NCBI RefSeq assembly: GCF_009789675.1
Contig: NZ_CP046913.1
Location: 682,001 to 746,000, forward strand
DNA length: 64,000 nt
Reading direction: 5' to 3'
DNA from: Paraburkholderia acidisoli
Lineage (GTDB): Bacteria > Pseudomonadota > Gammaproteobacteria > Burkholderiales > Burkholderiaceae
Shown: one piece after another, positions 48,747 to 56,792 of the stretch
Numbering within the stretch: position 1 is the stretch's first letter
How the letters are laid out: every line of letters begins with the position of its first letter
Program-made: the position numbers and the translations under genes
The notes under the pieces: model-generated
Seen by the model: the letters and a program-made list of their open reading frames with translations, nothing else
Told to the model about the DNA's origin: nothing
Databases searched by the model: none

Positions 48747-48948
48747 TAGGTATCCGGAGCGTTCAGGCGGATCGGCCGCTGTGGCGTGGCGCCATGCGGA
48801 CAAATCGGTGCGCCCATGGGGACAGATTGAGGTGCGAGGCTGACCGCGGGCGCTTTGCGCCGCACTGCTGCGTCGAGGTCAAACCATTTTGCACGAGATT
48901 CATTTTTGACTTCCATTAAACGTACTGCTTTCCACGACGATCGCACGG

Positions 48949-50226
48949 CTAGCGGCGAAAACACCGGCGCGCGAACCTCAGCGGCGCCGTCACGCGCCAT
49001 GATGTGGAGTTGACGAACGAGCTGATTTCCGCGTCGCGAGCCGTCACCTGTGAGTTGAGCTGCGCGATTTGATCTTCGCGGGAAGCCAGTTCACTGCCAC
49101 AGGTCGTGAGCCGGGTTTCGTACTCGCGAATCGTTGCTTGACTGCGTTGCATGGCGGCATCGCGCGCGGCGATTTCCCGCGCGTGCGTTTCGGCCACCGC
49201 CGCGCTGCGCGCGTTCGCTTGCTCGAGTTCGGCGTGCAGTTGCGCTTCGCGGTTAGCGGCGTTGAGCACGGCTTGCTCGAAGGCAACGGACTGCTTGTGC
49301 TCGATGTCCAGCGCAACGTGCAGTTTGCGGATATCGAGCTCGAGGTCCCAGCCATAAGTAAGCAAAGCCTCGGAGCTGAGCAAGAACCGTTCCGCGATAT
49401 CCAGCGCTTCCGTGAGCGCCGCCCGGCGAACCGGCGTTGGCGTTCGAGCGGCCGCCACCATGGCCGAAAAAAGCGTTTTCATCGGCGCGGGCGCGGCGTC
49501 GTCCTGCTCGAGATCGTCGATTCCGTAAGCGGAGTGACGTAGGCCCTGTTCCAGGAAGTCCTGCTCGAAGATTTGCGCTTTGGCCGGGTCCACCGGTAGA
49601 GCAAACGTTTGCGCGAGTTTGCGCAATTCGGCGCCCGGAGCTTCCATCAACCGGTCGTAGTCTAGCAGCACACGCGGTTGCGCCTCGGTAAAGCGCAGCG
49701 CGGGCACCACGTGCGCGAGCCAAAGCATGTGCGATTTGCCGCGCGGGATCTTATTACGGCTGGCCAGCGAGTCCGCCACGCTGAGCGGATGGCGGAAGGG
49801 CACGACGTAGCGCATGCTCGCGCCGAAGCGGTCGAACACGCGCTGCCAGAATGGCAGCAGGCGGCCGATACGCGGATCTTTCAACGCAAACGTGCCGTTC
49901 GCGCATTTGGCCTGGAGCAGCGCGAGCGCGCGTTGCTCGAAAGCGCCGAGCTGGTCTCGGCTCAAACGATCGAGGTGCGGCGAAGGCAGCGCCTGCCAAT
50001 CCACGCCCGCTGCCTCCATCAGCTCCATATTCAACCGGATGATGTCGCTGTCTTCGAAAAAGCCTTTCGGGTTGTCGGGGCCGGCGGGCCAGAGCGTGTT
50101 GCCGAGGCTCGCGCCCATGGCTTCCATCATTCGCGTTGCCACACTCGTGCCGCTGCGGTGCATTCCCAGCACGATGATCAGCGTGCGCGTGGCGAGGGCG
50201 GGAAAAGGGGCGGTTGCGGCTAGCAT
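48949..50226 (-). CDS. Sulfotransferase with C-terminal coiled coil
   Basis: 425 residues. IVLGMHRSGTSVATRMMEAMG is the PAPS 5'-phosphosulfate loop with intact RSGTS, and YVVPFRHPLSVADSL (about residue 140) fits the 3'-phosphate binding site. The C-terminal 295-400 is coiled coil and the last 20 residues carry NSTSWRVTAPLRFARRC (406-422). It is translationally coupled to the APS kinase gene upstream (stop and start overlap at 50220-50226), which would supply PAPS. Its acceptor is likely the glycan made by the neighbouring genes. Confidence 0.9.
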   Translation of the reverse strand: MLAATAPFPALATRTLIIVLGMHRSGTSVATRMMEAMGASLGNTLWPAGPDNPKGFFEDSDIIRLNMELMEAAGVDWQALPSPHLDRLSRDQLGAFEQRALALLQAKCANGTFALKDPRIGRLLPFWQRVFDRFGASMRYVVPFRHPLSVADSLASRNKIPRGKSHMLWLAHVVPALRFTEAQPRVLLDYDRLMEAPGAELRKLAQTFALPVDPAKAQIFEQDFLEQGLRHSAYGIDDLEQDDAAPAPMKTLFSAMVAAARTPTPVRRAALTEALDIAERFLLSSEALLTYGWDLELDIRKLHVALDIEHKQSVAFEQAVLNAANREAQLHAELEQANARSAAVAETHAREIAARDAAMQRSQATIREYETRLTTCGSELASREDQIAQLNSQVTARDAEISSFVNSTSWRVTAPLRFARRCFRR

Positions 50227-50780
50227 GGCGATCGTTCAACCTGGGCAAGGCAGCGTTGGAGCGGGAGCGCCGCGTAGAGTTGTTGCACGCATTCCTCGGC
50301 GCTGCGGTCGGCGGTGCGAAGCACGATGTCGGGGTTCGTGGGCGCGCGATAGGGTGAGTCGATGCCGGTGAAGCCGGCGATACTGCCACCGCGCGCACGT
50401 TTATAGAGCCCCTTCGGATCGCGGCTTTCGCAGATGAACAGCGGTGTGTCGACAAAAACTTCAATAAATCTTTTGCTACCCGCAATGCGCCGCGCATTTT
50501 GCCGATGTTCGGGCTCGGGAGAAATGGTGGCCGTAATGACGGCGTATCCTTCATCGCAAAAGAGCGCGGCGACGTGCGCGACACGACGCAGATTTTCACT
50601 GCGGTCCGCCGCGCTGAAACCCAGATCCGAATTGAGTCCGGCCCGAAGCACATCGCCGTCGAGCGCGATGGCGCGCACACCTTCGTTCTGCAATTTGACG
50701 ACCAGTTCACGCGCAATGGTCGACTTGCCGGCACCCGACATACCCGTCATCCACACCACGACGCCAGTTCGCATTTCCAT
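50220..50780 (-). CDS. cysC: Adenylylsulfate (APS) kinase
   Basis: 186 residues, full-length single-domain kinase. Phosphorylates APS to PAPS, the sulfate donor. Walker A GMSGAGKSTIAREL, DGDVLRAGLNSDLGFS and ENLRRVAHVAALF are the CysC signatures, and VFVDTPLFICESRDPKGLY follows. No CysD/CysN homologue is in the window, so APS must come from the cell's sulfate assimilation enzymes. The last codons overlap the sulfotransferase start, which dedicates it to sulfation rather than to cysteine synthesis. Confidence 0.95.
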   Translation of the reverse strand: MEMRTGVVVWMTGMSGAGKSTIARELVVKLQNEGVRAIALDGDVLRAGLNSDLGFSAADRSENLRRVAHVAALFCDEGYAVITATISPEPEHRQNARRIAGSKRFIEVFVDTPLFICESRDPKGLYKRARGGSIAGFTGIDSPYRAPTNPDIVLRTADRSAEECVQQLYAALPLQRCLAQVERSPC

Positions 50781-51001
50781 TGAAAAATCCCCGCGAGCGA
50801 CGCAAAAAATCGGTTTGATTTTTCATTCTAGCTTCAATCGGCAAGCTGACACCTTTCTGAAATAAACCGCAACAACTGCCCGCGAGCCGTTGTTTACATT
50901 GGAACAATCGCTCACATTATTTCGACCCTGATGCAGTTCGCATTATTGAAATTCCAATGCGTTATATGATGGGCGTCACGTTCCTTGGGATGAGATGCAA
51001 A

Positions 51002-52231
51002 ATGGATCGACGCGATCAGATTTTGAAATACATCGGGAAAGAACAGCTCGGTATCGAGATCGGCCCGTACTGCTGGCCGCTCACGCCCAAGCGCGACGGC
51101 TACCGGTGCCTCGTCATGGACGTATTCGATACGGCGACCACGAGGGCGCGGGCGGCGGAGAACCCGACCTTCACCGCCGAGGTTCTGGCGGGCATCGAGG
51201 ACATCGACCTCGTGGGTTCCAGCACGCTGATCGACGACGTCATCGAGCGCGAAGGCCGTCTCGGCGAGTTCGATTACATCGTTTCCTCACACAATTTCGA
51301 ACATCTCCCCAATCCGCTGCGATTCCTGCAGGGCTGCGCAAGAGTGCTGAAGCCCGAGGGGATCATTTCGATGGCGATTCCCGATCGGCGCGCCTGCTAC
51401 GATTATTTTCGCCCGGTGACGCGGCTCGCCGACTGGCTCGACGCATGGTTGACCGATCGGCATAGACCCACCTATGCGCAATCCTTCGACGAGCGCTGGG
51501 TGCGGGCCAGTTACGATCATCACGGCGTGCCCTACGGCAGTTTCTTCCAGGGCGCCGACCCGGCACTCATTACGGCGGCCATGACGTTCGAGGAAGACTT
51601 CGCGATGTGGCGCGATCGTTTGAAAGCGAACGACGCGGAATACCACGACGCGCATTGCTCGGTCTTCACGCCGGCCTCGCTCGAATTGCTTCTGCGCGAC
51701 AGTGCGTGGCTCGGGCTCATTCCCTTCGAAGTCGTCGAGATCTATCACTCGCCGGGCGTGGATATCTTTGTTCATCTGCGCCGGTTGCGGAGTGTCGAAG
51801 ATGCGCGGCCGGCCGACTACCCGGCAATACGCGAGCGTTTGCTGCACCGCGTGCTCGAGGAAGCCGCGCAGACGTCGAAAATCGGCCACCTGCTGGGCGG
51901 GCTCGATCAGCAGCAGGTCGAGCGCATGGTGCAGGCCGGCCGCGATGCCGGTAGCGCCGACGCCGACGCGCTGGCGCAGCTACAGCGCGAGTCCAACGAA
52001 CTTCGTGCCCAGGTGAGCGCGCTCCAGGCCCAGCTCGGCGAAACCGAACGCGCGGCCAGTTACGCGCGTTCCGAGCGGCTCGCGTTGCAGCGCGAAGTGG
52101 CCGAAAGCCGCGAGAAAGAGCGCCATTTGAATGCGTCGATAGCGGATCTTAGAGAATCGACCAGTTGGCGTATCACCGCGCCAATTCGCAAGGTCAAGCA
52201 GGCCTTGAGCAAAAAGGCGCCCATGAACTGA
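51002..52231 (+). CDS. SAM methyltransferase with C-terminal coiled coil
   Basis: 409 residues from ATG 51002; an earlier ATG 50957 would add 15 residues. The SAM domain (1-250) starts with QLGIEIGPYCWPL and has FDYIVSSHNFEHLPNPLRFL and VLKPEGIISMAIPDRR, the methyltransferase type found in many O-antigen loci. A long coiled coil spans about 300-380, ending in ESTSWRITAPIRKVKQA (385-401) and a basic tail. Divergent from cysC. Probably methylates a sugar of the glycan; the acceptor is unknown. Confidence 0.85.
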   Translation: MDRRDQILKYIGKEQLGIEIGPYCWPLTPKRDGYRCLVMDVFDTATTRARAAENPTFTAEVLAGIEDIDLVGSSTLIDDVIEREGRLGEFDYIVSSHNFEHLPNPLRFLQGCARVLKPEGIISMAIPDRRACYDYFRPVTRLADWLDAWLTDRHRPTYAQSFDERWVRASYDHHGVPYGSFFQGADPALITAAMTFEEDFAMWRDRLKANDAEYHDAHCSVFTPASLELLLRDSAWLGLIPFEVVEIYHSPGVDIFVHLRRLRSVEDARPADYPAIRERLLHRVLEEAAQTSKIGHLLGGLDQQQVERMVQAGRDAGSADADALAQLQRESNELRAQVSALQAQLGETERAASYARSERLALQREVAESREKERHLNASIADLRESTSWRITAPIRKVKQALSKKAPMN

Positions 52232-52484
52232 GCGTGAAGTGGGCGGGAAGCCAGGCGTTAGACATTTCCTCAAATGTTCACACGATTAACGCTGGCTTCT
52301 TCGCACAGATCCCGCTTCCGGGCGTTCCTCATTGCAGCGGGTAGCGGAACTCGCGGTCCATGCCCGCGCCGTTCCGGCCGTGCCGCGGTTGTGGGCACAA
52401 TCCATAAACTGTAAAGTGGCGCCTTGCCATTGGCGCACCTTCCTGCCCGGTTAATTCATCACTTTGGTCTCTGCTGTCCAAACC

Positions 52485-53909
52485 ATGCGTCGAAATCCGC
52501 TCGTTGTCGACCTCGACGGTACTTTGATCCGTTCCGACGTGCTGGTCGAATCGGGATTCGCGTTCCTGAAATCGGCGCCGCTCAGCTTCTACAAGCCGTT
52601 TCTGTGGCTTGCGCGCGGCGGCAAGCCCGCGCTCAAGGCGGGCCTCGCCGAACACACGAACGTCGACGTCACCGTGCTTCCGTATGACGCGACGGTCGTC
52701 GAATGGCTCAAGGAGGAGCGGGCGGCGGGGCGCGAGATCGTACTCGCGACGGCCAGCCATGAACGTTACGCGCATGCGATCGCCGACCACCTGGGTCTGT
52801 TCGACGCCACTTTCGCGACCGCCGACGGCGTGAATCTCTCCGCGCGCCGCAAGCGCGACAAGCTCGTAGCCGAATTCGGCGAGAAGAATTTCGACTACGC
52901 CGGCAACTCGCGCGACGACGTCGCGGTCTGGGAAGCGGCGGGGCGGGCCTATGTCGTCAATCCGGACAGCGGCGTGGAGCGCGCGGCGCGCAAGCTCGGC
53001 AACGTCGAGCGTGTGATCGAGACGCGGCCGCCCACGCTCAAGACGTGGATGAAGTCGTTGCGGCTGCATCAATGGCTCAAGAATCTGCTGATTTTCGTGC
53101 CGCTGCTGGCTGCGCACCGGATCACCGATCCCGCCCTCATCGTGATGGCGCTGCTCGCGTTTTTCGCGTTCGGGCTGTGTGCGTCGAGCGTCTATCTGCT
53201 CAACGACTTGCTCGATCTCGAAGACGATCGCCACCATCCGACCAAACGCCGGCGTCCGCTCGCTTCGGGGGCGTTGCCGCTGACGTGGGGGATCGGCATC
53301 TTTCCGGTGCTGCTGCTCGCGGCCTTCGCGCTGACCGTGCTGTATCTACCCGTGCGGTTCGGCATCGTGCTGCTCGGCTATTACGCGCTCACGCTGGCCT
53401 ATTCGATGTTTTTGAAGCGCCAGGTGATGGTCGATGTCGTGGTGCTCGCGATGCTTTACACGATCCGCATCGTGGCAGGCACTGCGGCGATCGGCGCGCA
53501 TCTCACGTTCTGGCTGCTGGCGTTCTCGATGTTCATCTTCCTGAGCCTCGCGCTCGTGAAGCGCTACGCGGAACTGCATTCGATGCAGGCGCGCGGCCAG
53601 GTCAAGACGCGCGGTCGCGGTTATCTCGCCGACGATCTGCCGCTGATCTCGTCGCTCGGCACGGCGGCCGGCTATCTGGCGGTACTGGTGCTCGCGATGT
53701 ACATCCAGGACGGCGCCACGGCGAAGCTTTATCGTCACACCCAGGTCATCTGGCTCGCGTGCCCGCTGCTGCTTTACTGGGTGAGCCGCACGTGGATCAT
53801 CGCGCACCGCGGCCAGATGCATGACGATCCCATCGTGTTCGCGGCGCGCGACCGCGTGAGTCTCGCGGTGGTTGCGCTGTGCGGCCTGGTCTTCTGGGCG
53901 GCGATCTAA
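52485..53909 (+). CDS. HAD phosphatase-UbiA prenyltransferase fusion, DPPR synthase-like
   Basis: 474 residues from ATG 52485. Residues 1-175 are a HAD hydrolase (VVDLDGTLIRSDV and late GNSRDDVAVWEA). From about 185 on there is a UbiA domain with nine hydrophobic segments and the prenyl-diphosphate motif NDLLDLEDDRHHP (near 240), followed by RRPLASG. This pattern resembles the mycobacterial decaprenyl-phosphate 5-phosphoribosyltransferase, which uses PRPP. The HAD part may then remove the 5-phosphate. It converges on dprE2/dprE1/gtrA, which would finish polyprenyl-phosphoryl-arabinose. The function is inferred from motif and context. Confidence 0.85.
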   Translation: MRRNPLVVDLDGTLIRSDVLVESGFAFLKSAPLSFYKPFLWLARGGKPALKAGLAEHTNVDVTVLPYDATVVEWLKEERAAGREIVLATASHERYAHAIADHLGLFDATFATADGVNLSARRKRDKLVAEFGEKNFDYAGNSRDDVAVWEAAGRAYVVNPDSGVERAARKLGNVERVIETRPPTLKTWMKSLRLHQWLKNLLIFVPLLAAHRITDPALIVMALLAFFAFGLCASSVYLLNDLLDLEDDRHHPTKRRRPLASGALPLTWGIGIFPVLLLAAFALTVLYLPVRFGIVLLGYYALTLAYSMFLKRQVMVDVVVLAMLYTIRIVAGTAAIGAHLTFWLLAFSMFIFLSLALVKRYAELHSMQARGQVKTRGRGYLADDLPLISSLGTAAGYLAVLVLAMYIQDGATAKLYRHTQVIWLACPLLLYWVSRTWIIAHRGQMHDDPIVFAARDRVSLAVVALCGLVFWAAI

Positions 53910-54014
53910 TCTCGTCGCCAGAAGCTGCGCGCGCTGCTCGATCCGTTCACGCGCGGTTGGCCTTGACGGTGCAGCCGTACGGGGCGCGGCAAATTCCGCC
54001 AGAGGCCGCCCAAC

Positions 54015-54764
54015 TCAAATATTCATCTTGTTGAAAACGAACGCAGGCAAATGCCGGATGATCATCATGATGATCGCCCACTTGCCCGGCACATAAGCCA
54101 CGGGCCGCTTGCGGTCCACGGCGCTCACGATCTGCGTGGCCACCTGTTCCACCGGGGCGAGCTTGGCGCCCGTGCCCTTCATGTGCGCGGTCATGGGTGT
54201 GTCGGTCGGGCCGGGCTTGATGAGGCACACGGCCACGCCCGTACCGGCGAGCCGATGCTGCAAGCCTTGCACGTAGCGCGTGACCAGACCCTTCGCCGAA
54301 CCATAGACGTAGTTCGACTTGCGGCCGCGATCGCCGGCCACCGAGCCGATCACGGCGATCGTCCCGCGGTTCGCGCGCGCCATGTGCTGCACGAATGCTT
54401 CCGCATAGAGCACGGGCGAGATCGCGTTGACTTCGAGCGCTTCGCGGCTGGCCTGCAGGTCGTTCTGGCAGGTGGACTGGTCGGGCAGCGAGCCGTGCGC
54501 GATCAGCACGATGTCGGGCAGGCCGGCCGCCGCGATACCGTCCACCGTCGCCTGAATGGCGGCCGGATCGACGAAATCGGTGGTGGCCACGCGGATGGCG
54601 GCTTGCGGCGCACGCACCGCGAGGTCGGCGGCAACCCGTTCGAGTCGGGCGGCGTCGCGGCCGAGCAGCACGAGTTCCGCCGCGCCGGCGGCGAGCCACG
54701 CGCGCGCGCAATGTTGGGCGATCGAGGACGTTGCCCCGACGATGACTATTTTCTTGCCGCTCAA
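54015..54764 (-). CDS. Decaprenylphosphoryl-2-keto-ribose reductase-like SDR (DprE2-like)
   Basis: 249 residues. A TTG at 54764 is chosen as start: GGGAG lies 7 bases upstream and it sits 1 base after the dprE1-like stop. SDR features are IVIVGATSSIAQHCARAW (NADP loop), IAHGSLPDQ, NAISPVLYAEAF and the catalytic YGSAK. It resembles mycobacterial DprE2, which reduces the 2-keto intermediate to arabinose. The partner oxidase is directly upstream, so the two steps of the epimerisation are encoded together. Confidence 0.87.
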   Translation of the reverse strand: MSGKKIVIVGATSSIAQHCARAWLAAGAAELVLLGRDAARLERVAADLAVRAPQAAIRVATTDFVDPAAIQATVDGIAAAGLPDIVLIAHGSLPDQSTCQNDLQASREALEVNAISPVLYAEAFVQHMARANRGTIAVIGSVAGDRGRKSNYVYGSAKGLVTRYVQGLQHRLAGTGVAVCLIKPGPTDTPMTAHMKGTGAKLAPVEQVATQIVSAVDRKRPVAYVPGKWAIIMMIIRHLPAFVFNKMNI

Positions 54765-54765
54765 G

Positions 54766-56103
54766 TTAGCTCCCCATGAGGCGTCGCGACAGCCCGGAAC
54801 TGATGCCGGGGTCGCGGAATGTCGAAAAATCGGCGAGTGCCGGATAGCCTGCTTCGAAGAGGTCTCGCGGCATGCGCGCGTCTTTGGCGGGATAGATGCG
54901 GCCGCCGGCTTCGCGCACGATGGCGTCGAGCCGCTCGAACAGCGCAAGCGTGCTCGCGCCTTGATTCGGAAAGTCGAGCGCGAGCGTCACGCCCGGCTGC
55001 GGAAAGCTCAGCATGCCGACCGGATAGCGGTTGCCGAACGTTTTCAGCACCGCGAGAAACGAGCCGTTGCCGCTTTTCGCGATTTCGCCGAGCATGGCCT
55101 GGGTGGCTTCGAAACCGGCCGCGCGCGGCACGACGCTCTGATACTGATAGAAGCCCTTCGGGCCGTACATGCGGTTCCAGTCGCTGATGCTGTCGAGCGG
55201 ATAGAAGAACGGTTCGTAATGCGCGAGTGCCCGTCCGGCGCGCCACTTCTTCAAATGAAAGTACGCGGCGTTGAAGGGCGGCAGCGTCAGCCGGTTGACG
55301 AGCGAAACCGGCGGCACGAGCGGCATCGGCAGATTTTTCGCGCGCGGTTCGACGCGCCGCTCGGTCGCCTGCACCGCAGCCGTATTCGCGCGCATGAAAA
55401 GGCCGCGTCCCGCCGCGCTGCCCACGCAGTCGATCCATGCCACGGTGTGTTCCCAATCGGCCTCGGAGGCATCGGCGAGCGGAAAGAATTCAGCGAGGCT
55501 GGCAAAGGGCAGCGTTTCAGTGTCGAGCCAGGGACCGGCGGTGCGGCGCAATTGCAGTTCCGCCTTGAGGATCACACCCGTCAGCCCGAGTCCGCCTACC
55601 GTTGCCGCGAACCACTCGCGGTTCAGGTCGGGGCCGCATTCGATGAGCTCGCCGTTCGTGCGCGCGAGCGTGAGGCGCAGCACGTGGTCGCCGAACGAAC
55701 CCACGGCGTGATGGTTCTTGCCGTGCACGTCGTTGGCGATCGCGCCGCCGACCGTCACCAGTTGCGTGCCGGGCGTGACCGGCAGCATCCAGCCGCGCGC
55801 GATAAATAGCCGCTGGATATCGCGTAACAACACGCCCGCTTCGCAGACAAGACGACCGGTTTCGGCGTCGAATGCGATCAGGTGGTCGAGCCCGGTGGTC
55901 GTCCAGAGCACGCCGCCGGGATTCAGGCAGGCGTCGCCGTAGCTGCGGCCCATGCCGTGGGCGAGACCGCGCGCCGCGTTCGGATCGTGCGGATCGCGCC
56001 CGGGCTCGCCGCGCAGGGCAACGGGCGCGCTGTTCAGGTCGGTGAGCGGGATGACGTCGTGCGCGTCGGCGCTCAGGCGTCCCCACGAGTTGACGGGTCT
56101 CAT
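54766..56103 (-). CDS. Decaprenylphosphoryl-ribose 2-oxidase-like FAD enzyme (DprE1-like)
   Basis: 445 residues from ATG 56103, which overlaps the gtrA stop. FAD-linked oxidase with HGMGRSYGDACLN, VTPGTQLVTVGGAIAND, VHGKNHHAVGSFGDHV and, near the C-terminus, IYPAKDARMP, all matching mycobacterial DprE1. The flavin-side residues and the Lys of AKD are kept. At the site of the DprE1 cysteine attacked by benzothiazinones (ICVDFP) the sequence is LALDFP, with Ala375. It oxidises the C2 hydroxyl of polyprenyl-phosphoryl-ribose. Sits between gtrA and dprE2-like genes. Confidence 0.92.
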   Translation of the reverse strand: MRPVNSWGRLSADAHDVIPLTDLNSAPVALRGEPGRDPHDPNAARGLAHGMGRSYGDACLNPGGVLWTTTGLDHLIAFDAETGRLVCEAGVLLRDIQRLFIARGWMLPVTPGTQLVTVGGAIANDVHGKNHHAVGSFGDHVLRLTLARTNGELIECGPDLNREWFAATVGGLGLTGVILKAELQLRRTAGPWLDTETLPFASLAEFFPLADASEADWEHTVAWIDCVGSAAGRGLFMRANTAAVQATERRVEPRAKNLPMPLVPPVSLVNRLTLPPFNAAYFHLKKWRAGRALAHYEPFFYPLDSISDWNRMYGPKGFYQYQSVVPRAAGFEATQAMLGEIAKSGNGSFLAVLKTFGNRYPVGMLSFPQPGVTLALDFPNQGASTLALFERLDAIVREAGGRIYPAKDARMPRDLFEAGYPALADFSTFRDPGISSGLSRRLMGS

Positions 56104-56516
56104 GCGGCGCGCGCCCCGAAAACGAAGCGCTTGTCGAGGTGATACTTCGCGACATAGCCGAACGCGAGACCGATGATGCCGCCGACATAGCGCATCGTGC
56201 TGGTGTGGAACAGATGCTCGAAGCCGAATTCGAAGCCCCAGAAGATGACGGTCGTGACCAGTCCCATCACCGTGTAGAGAAAGAACGTCTGGAGGTCGTG
56301 CGCCGCATTGTTCGCGCGAAAGCGGAAGATATAGCGCTTGTCGAGCACGTACTTCACGACAAGCCCGACACCTGTGCCGACGATCACCGAAAGCGCAATG
56401 GCGTACGGACCGGACCACGCGCGCACAAAGAGATCCTGCGCGCCGATATTGGCCGCGGTCGCGATGAGCGCGAGCACGGCATAGACAGTCGCGAGCCGGG
56501 TGGTGGCGAAAAGCAT
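56100..56516 (-). CDS. GtrA family membrane protein
   Basis: 138 residues, four predicted membrane helices. YVLDKRYIFRF near the middle and YHLDKRFVFG at the C-terminus are the paired family motifs. GtrA proteins are proposed to flip or anchor lipid-linked sugars; the mycobacterial member beside dprE1/dprE2 has been proposed to act in decaprenyl-phosphoryl-arabinose handling. Its stop overlaps the dprE1-like start by 4 bases, supporting that role here. ATG 56516 is the family start. Confidence 0.92.
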   Translation of the reverse strand: MLFATTRLATVYAVLALIATAANIGAQDLFVRAWSGPYAIALSVIVGTGVGLVVKYVLDKRYIFRFRANNAAHDLQTFFLYTVMGLVTTVIFWGFEFGFEHLFHTSTMRYVGGIIGLAFGYVAKYHLDKRFVFGARAA

Positions 56517-56750
56517 CGTGAAGTGGGCGGTGCCGGAAAGGGGAGACCGGCAATCATACTGTATGTGGCTCGCCCGAACGGTGCCGCGGATGACGGTTGG
56601 CGCGGTTTTTCGCGCTGGGGCCCGTGAGCCGGGCGATCGACCGCCGTCGTGGATTGAATCCCTTACGGGCGCGCGAAACGGCAATGCGGCCCTGATTTTT
56701 TGCGCAAAACGCGTTATGTGGCGATGTGCGGCGATGCGTGCGATGCGCGC

Positions 56751-56778
56751 CACAGGACGGCCCGAAAACCGTCCTGTG
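56751..56778 (-). terminator. Hairpin after galE
   Basis: Perfect 10-base arms CACAGGACGG and CCGTCCTGTG with an 8-base loop, 15 bases after the galE stop on the minus strand. No T-run follows, so factor-dependent termination or mRNA 3' end protection is possible. It separates galE from gtrA-dprE1-dprE2. Confidence 0.5.
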
Positions 56779-56792
56779 CCGTTAGAGGGGCG

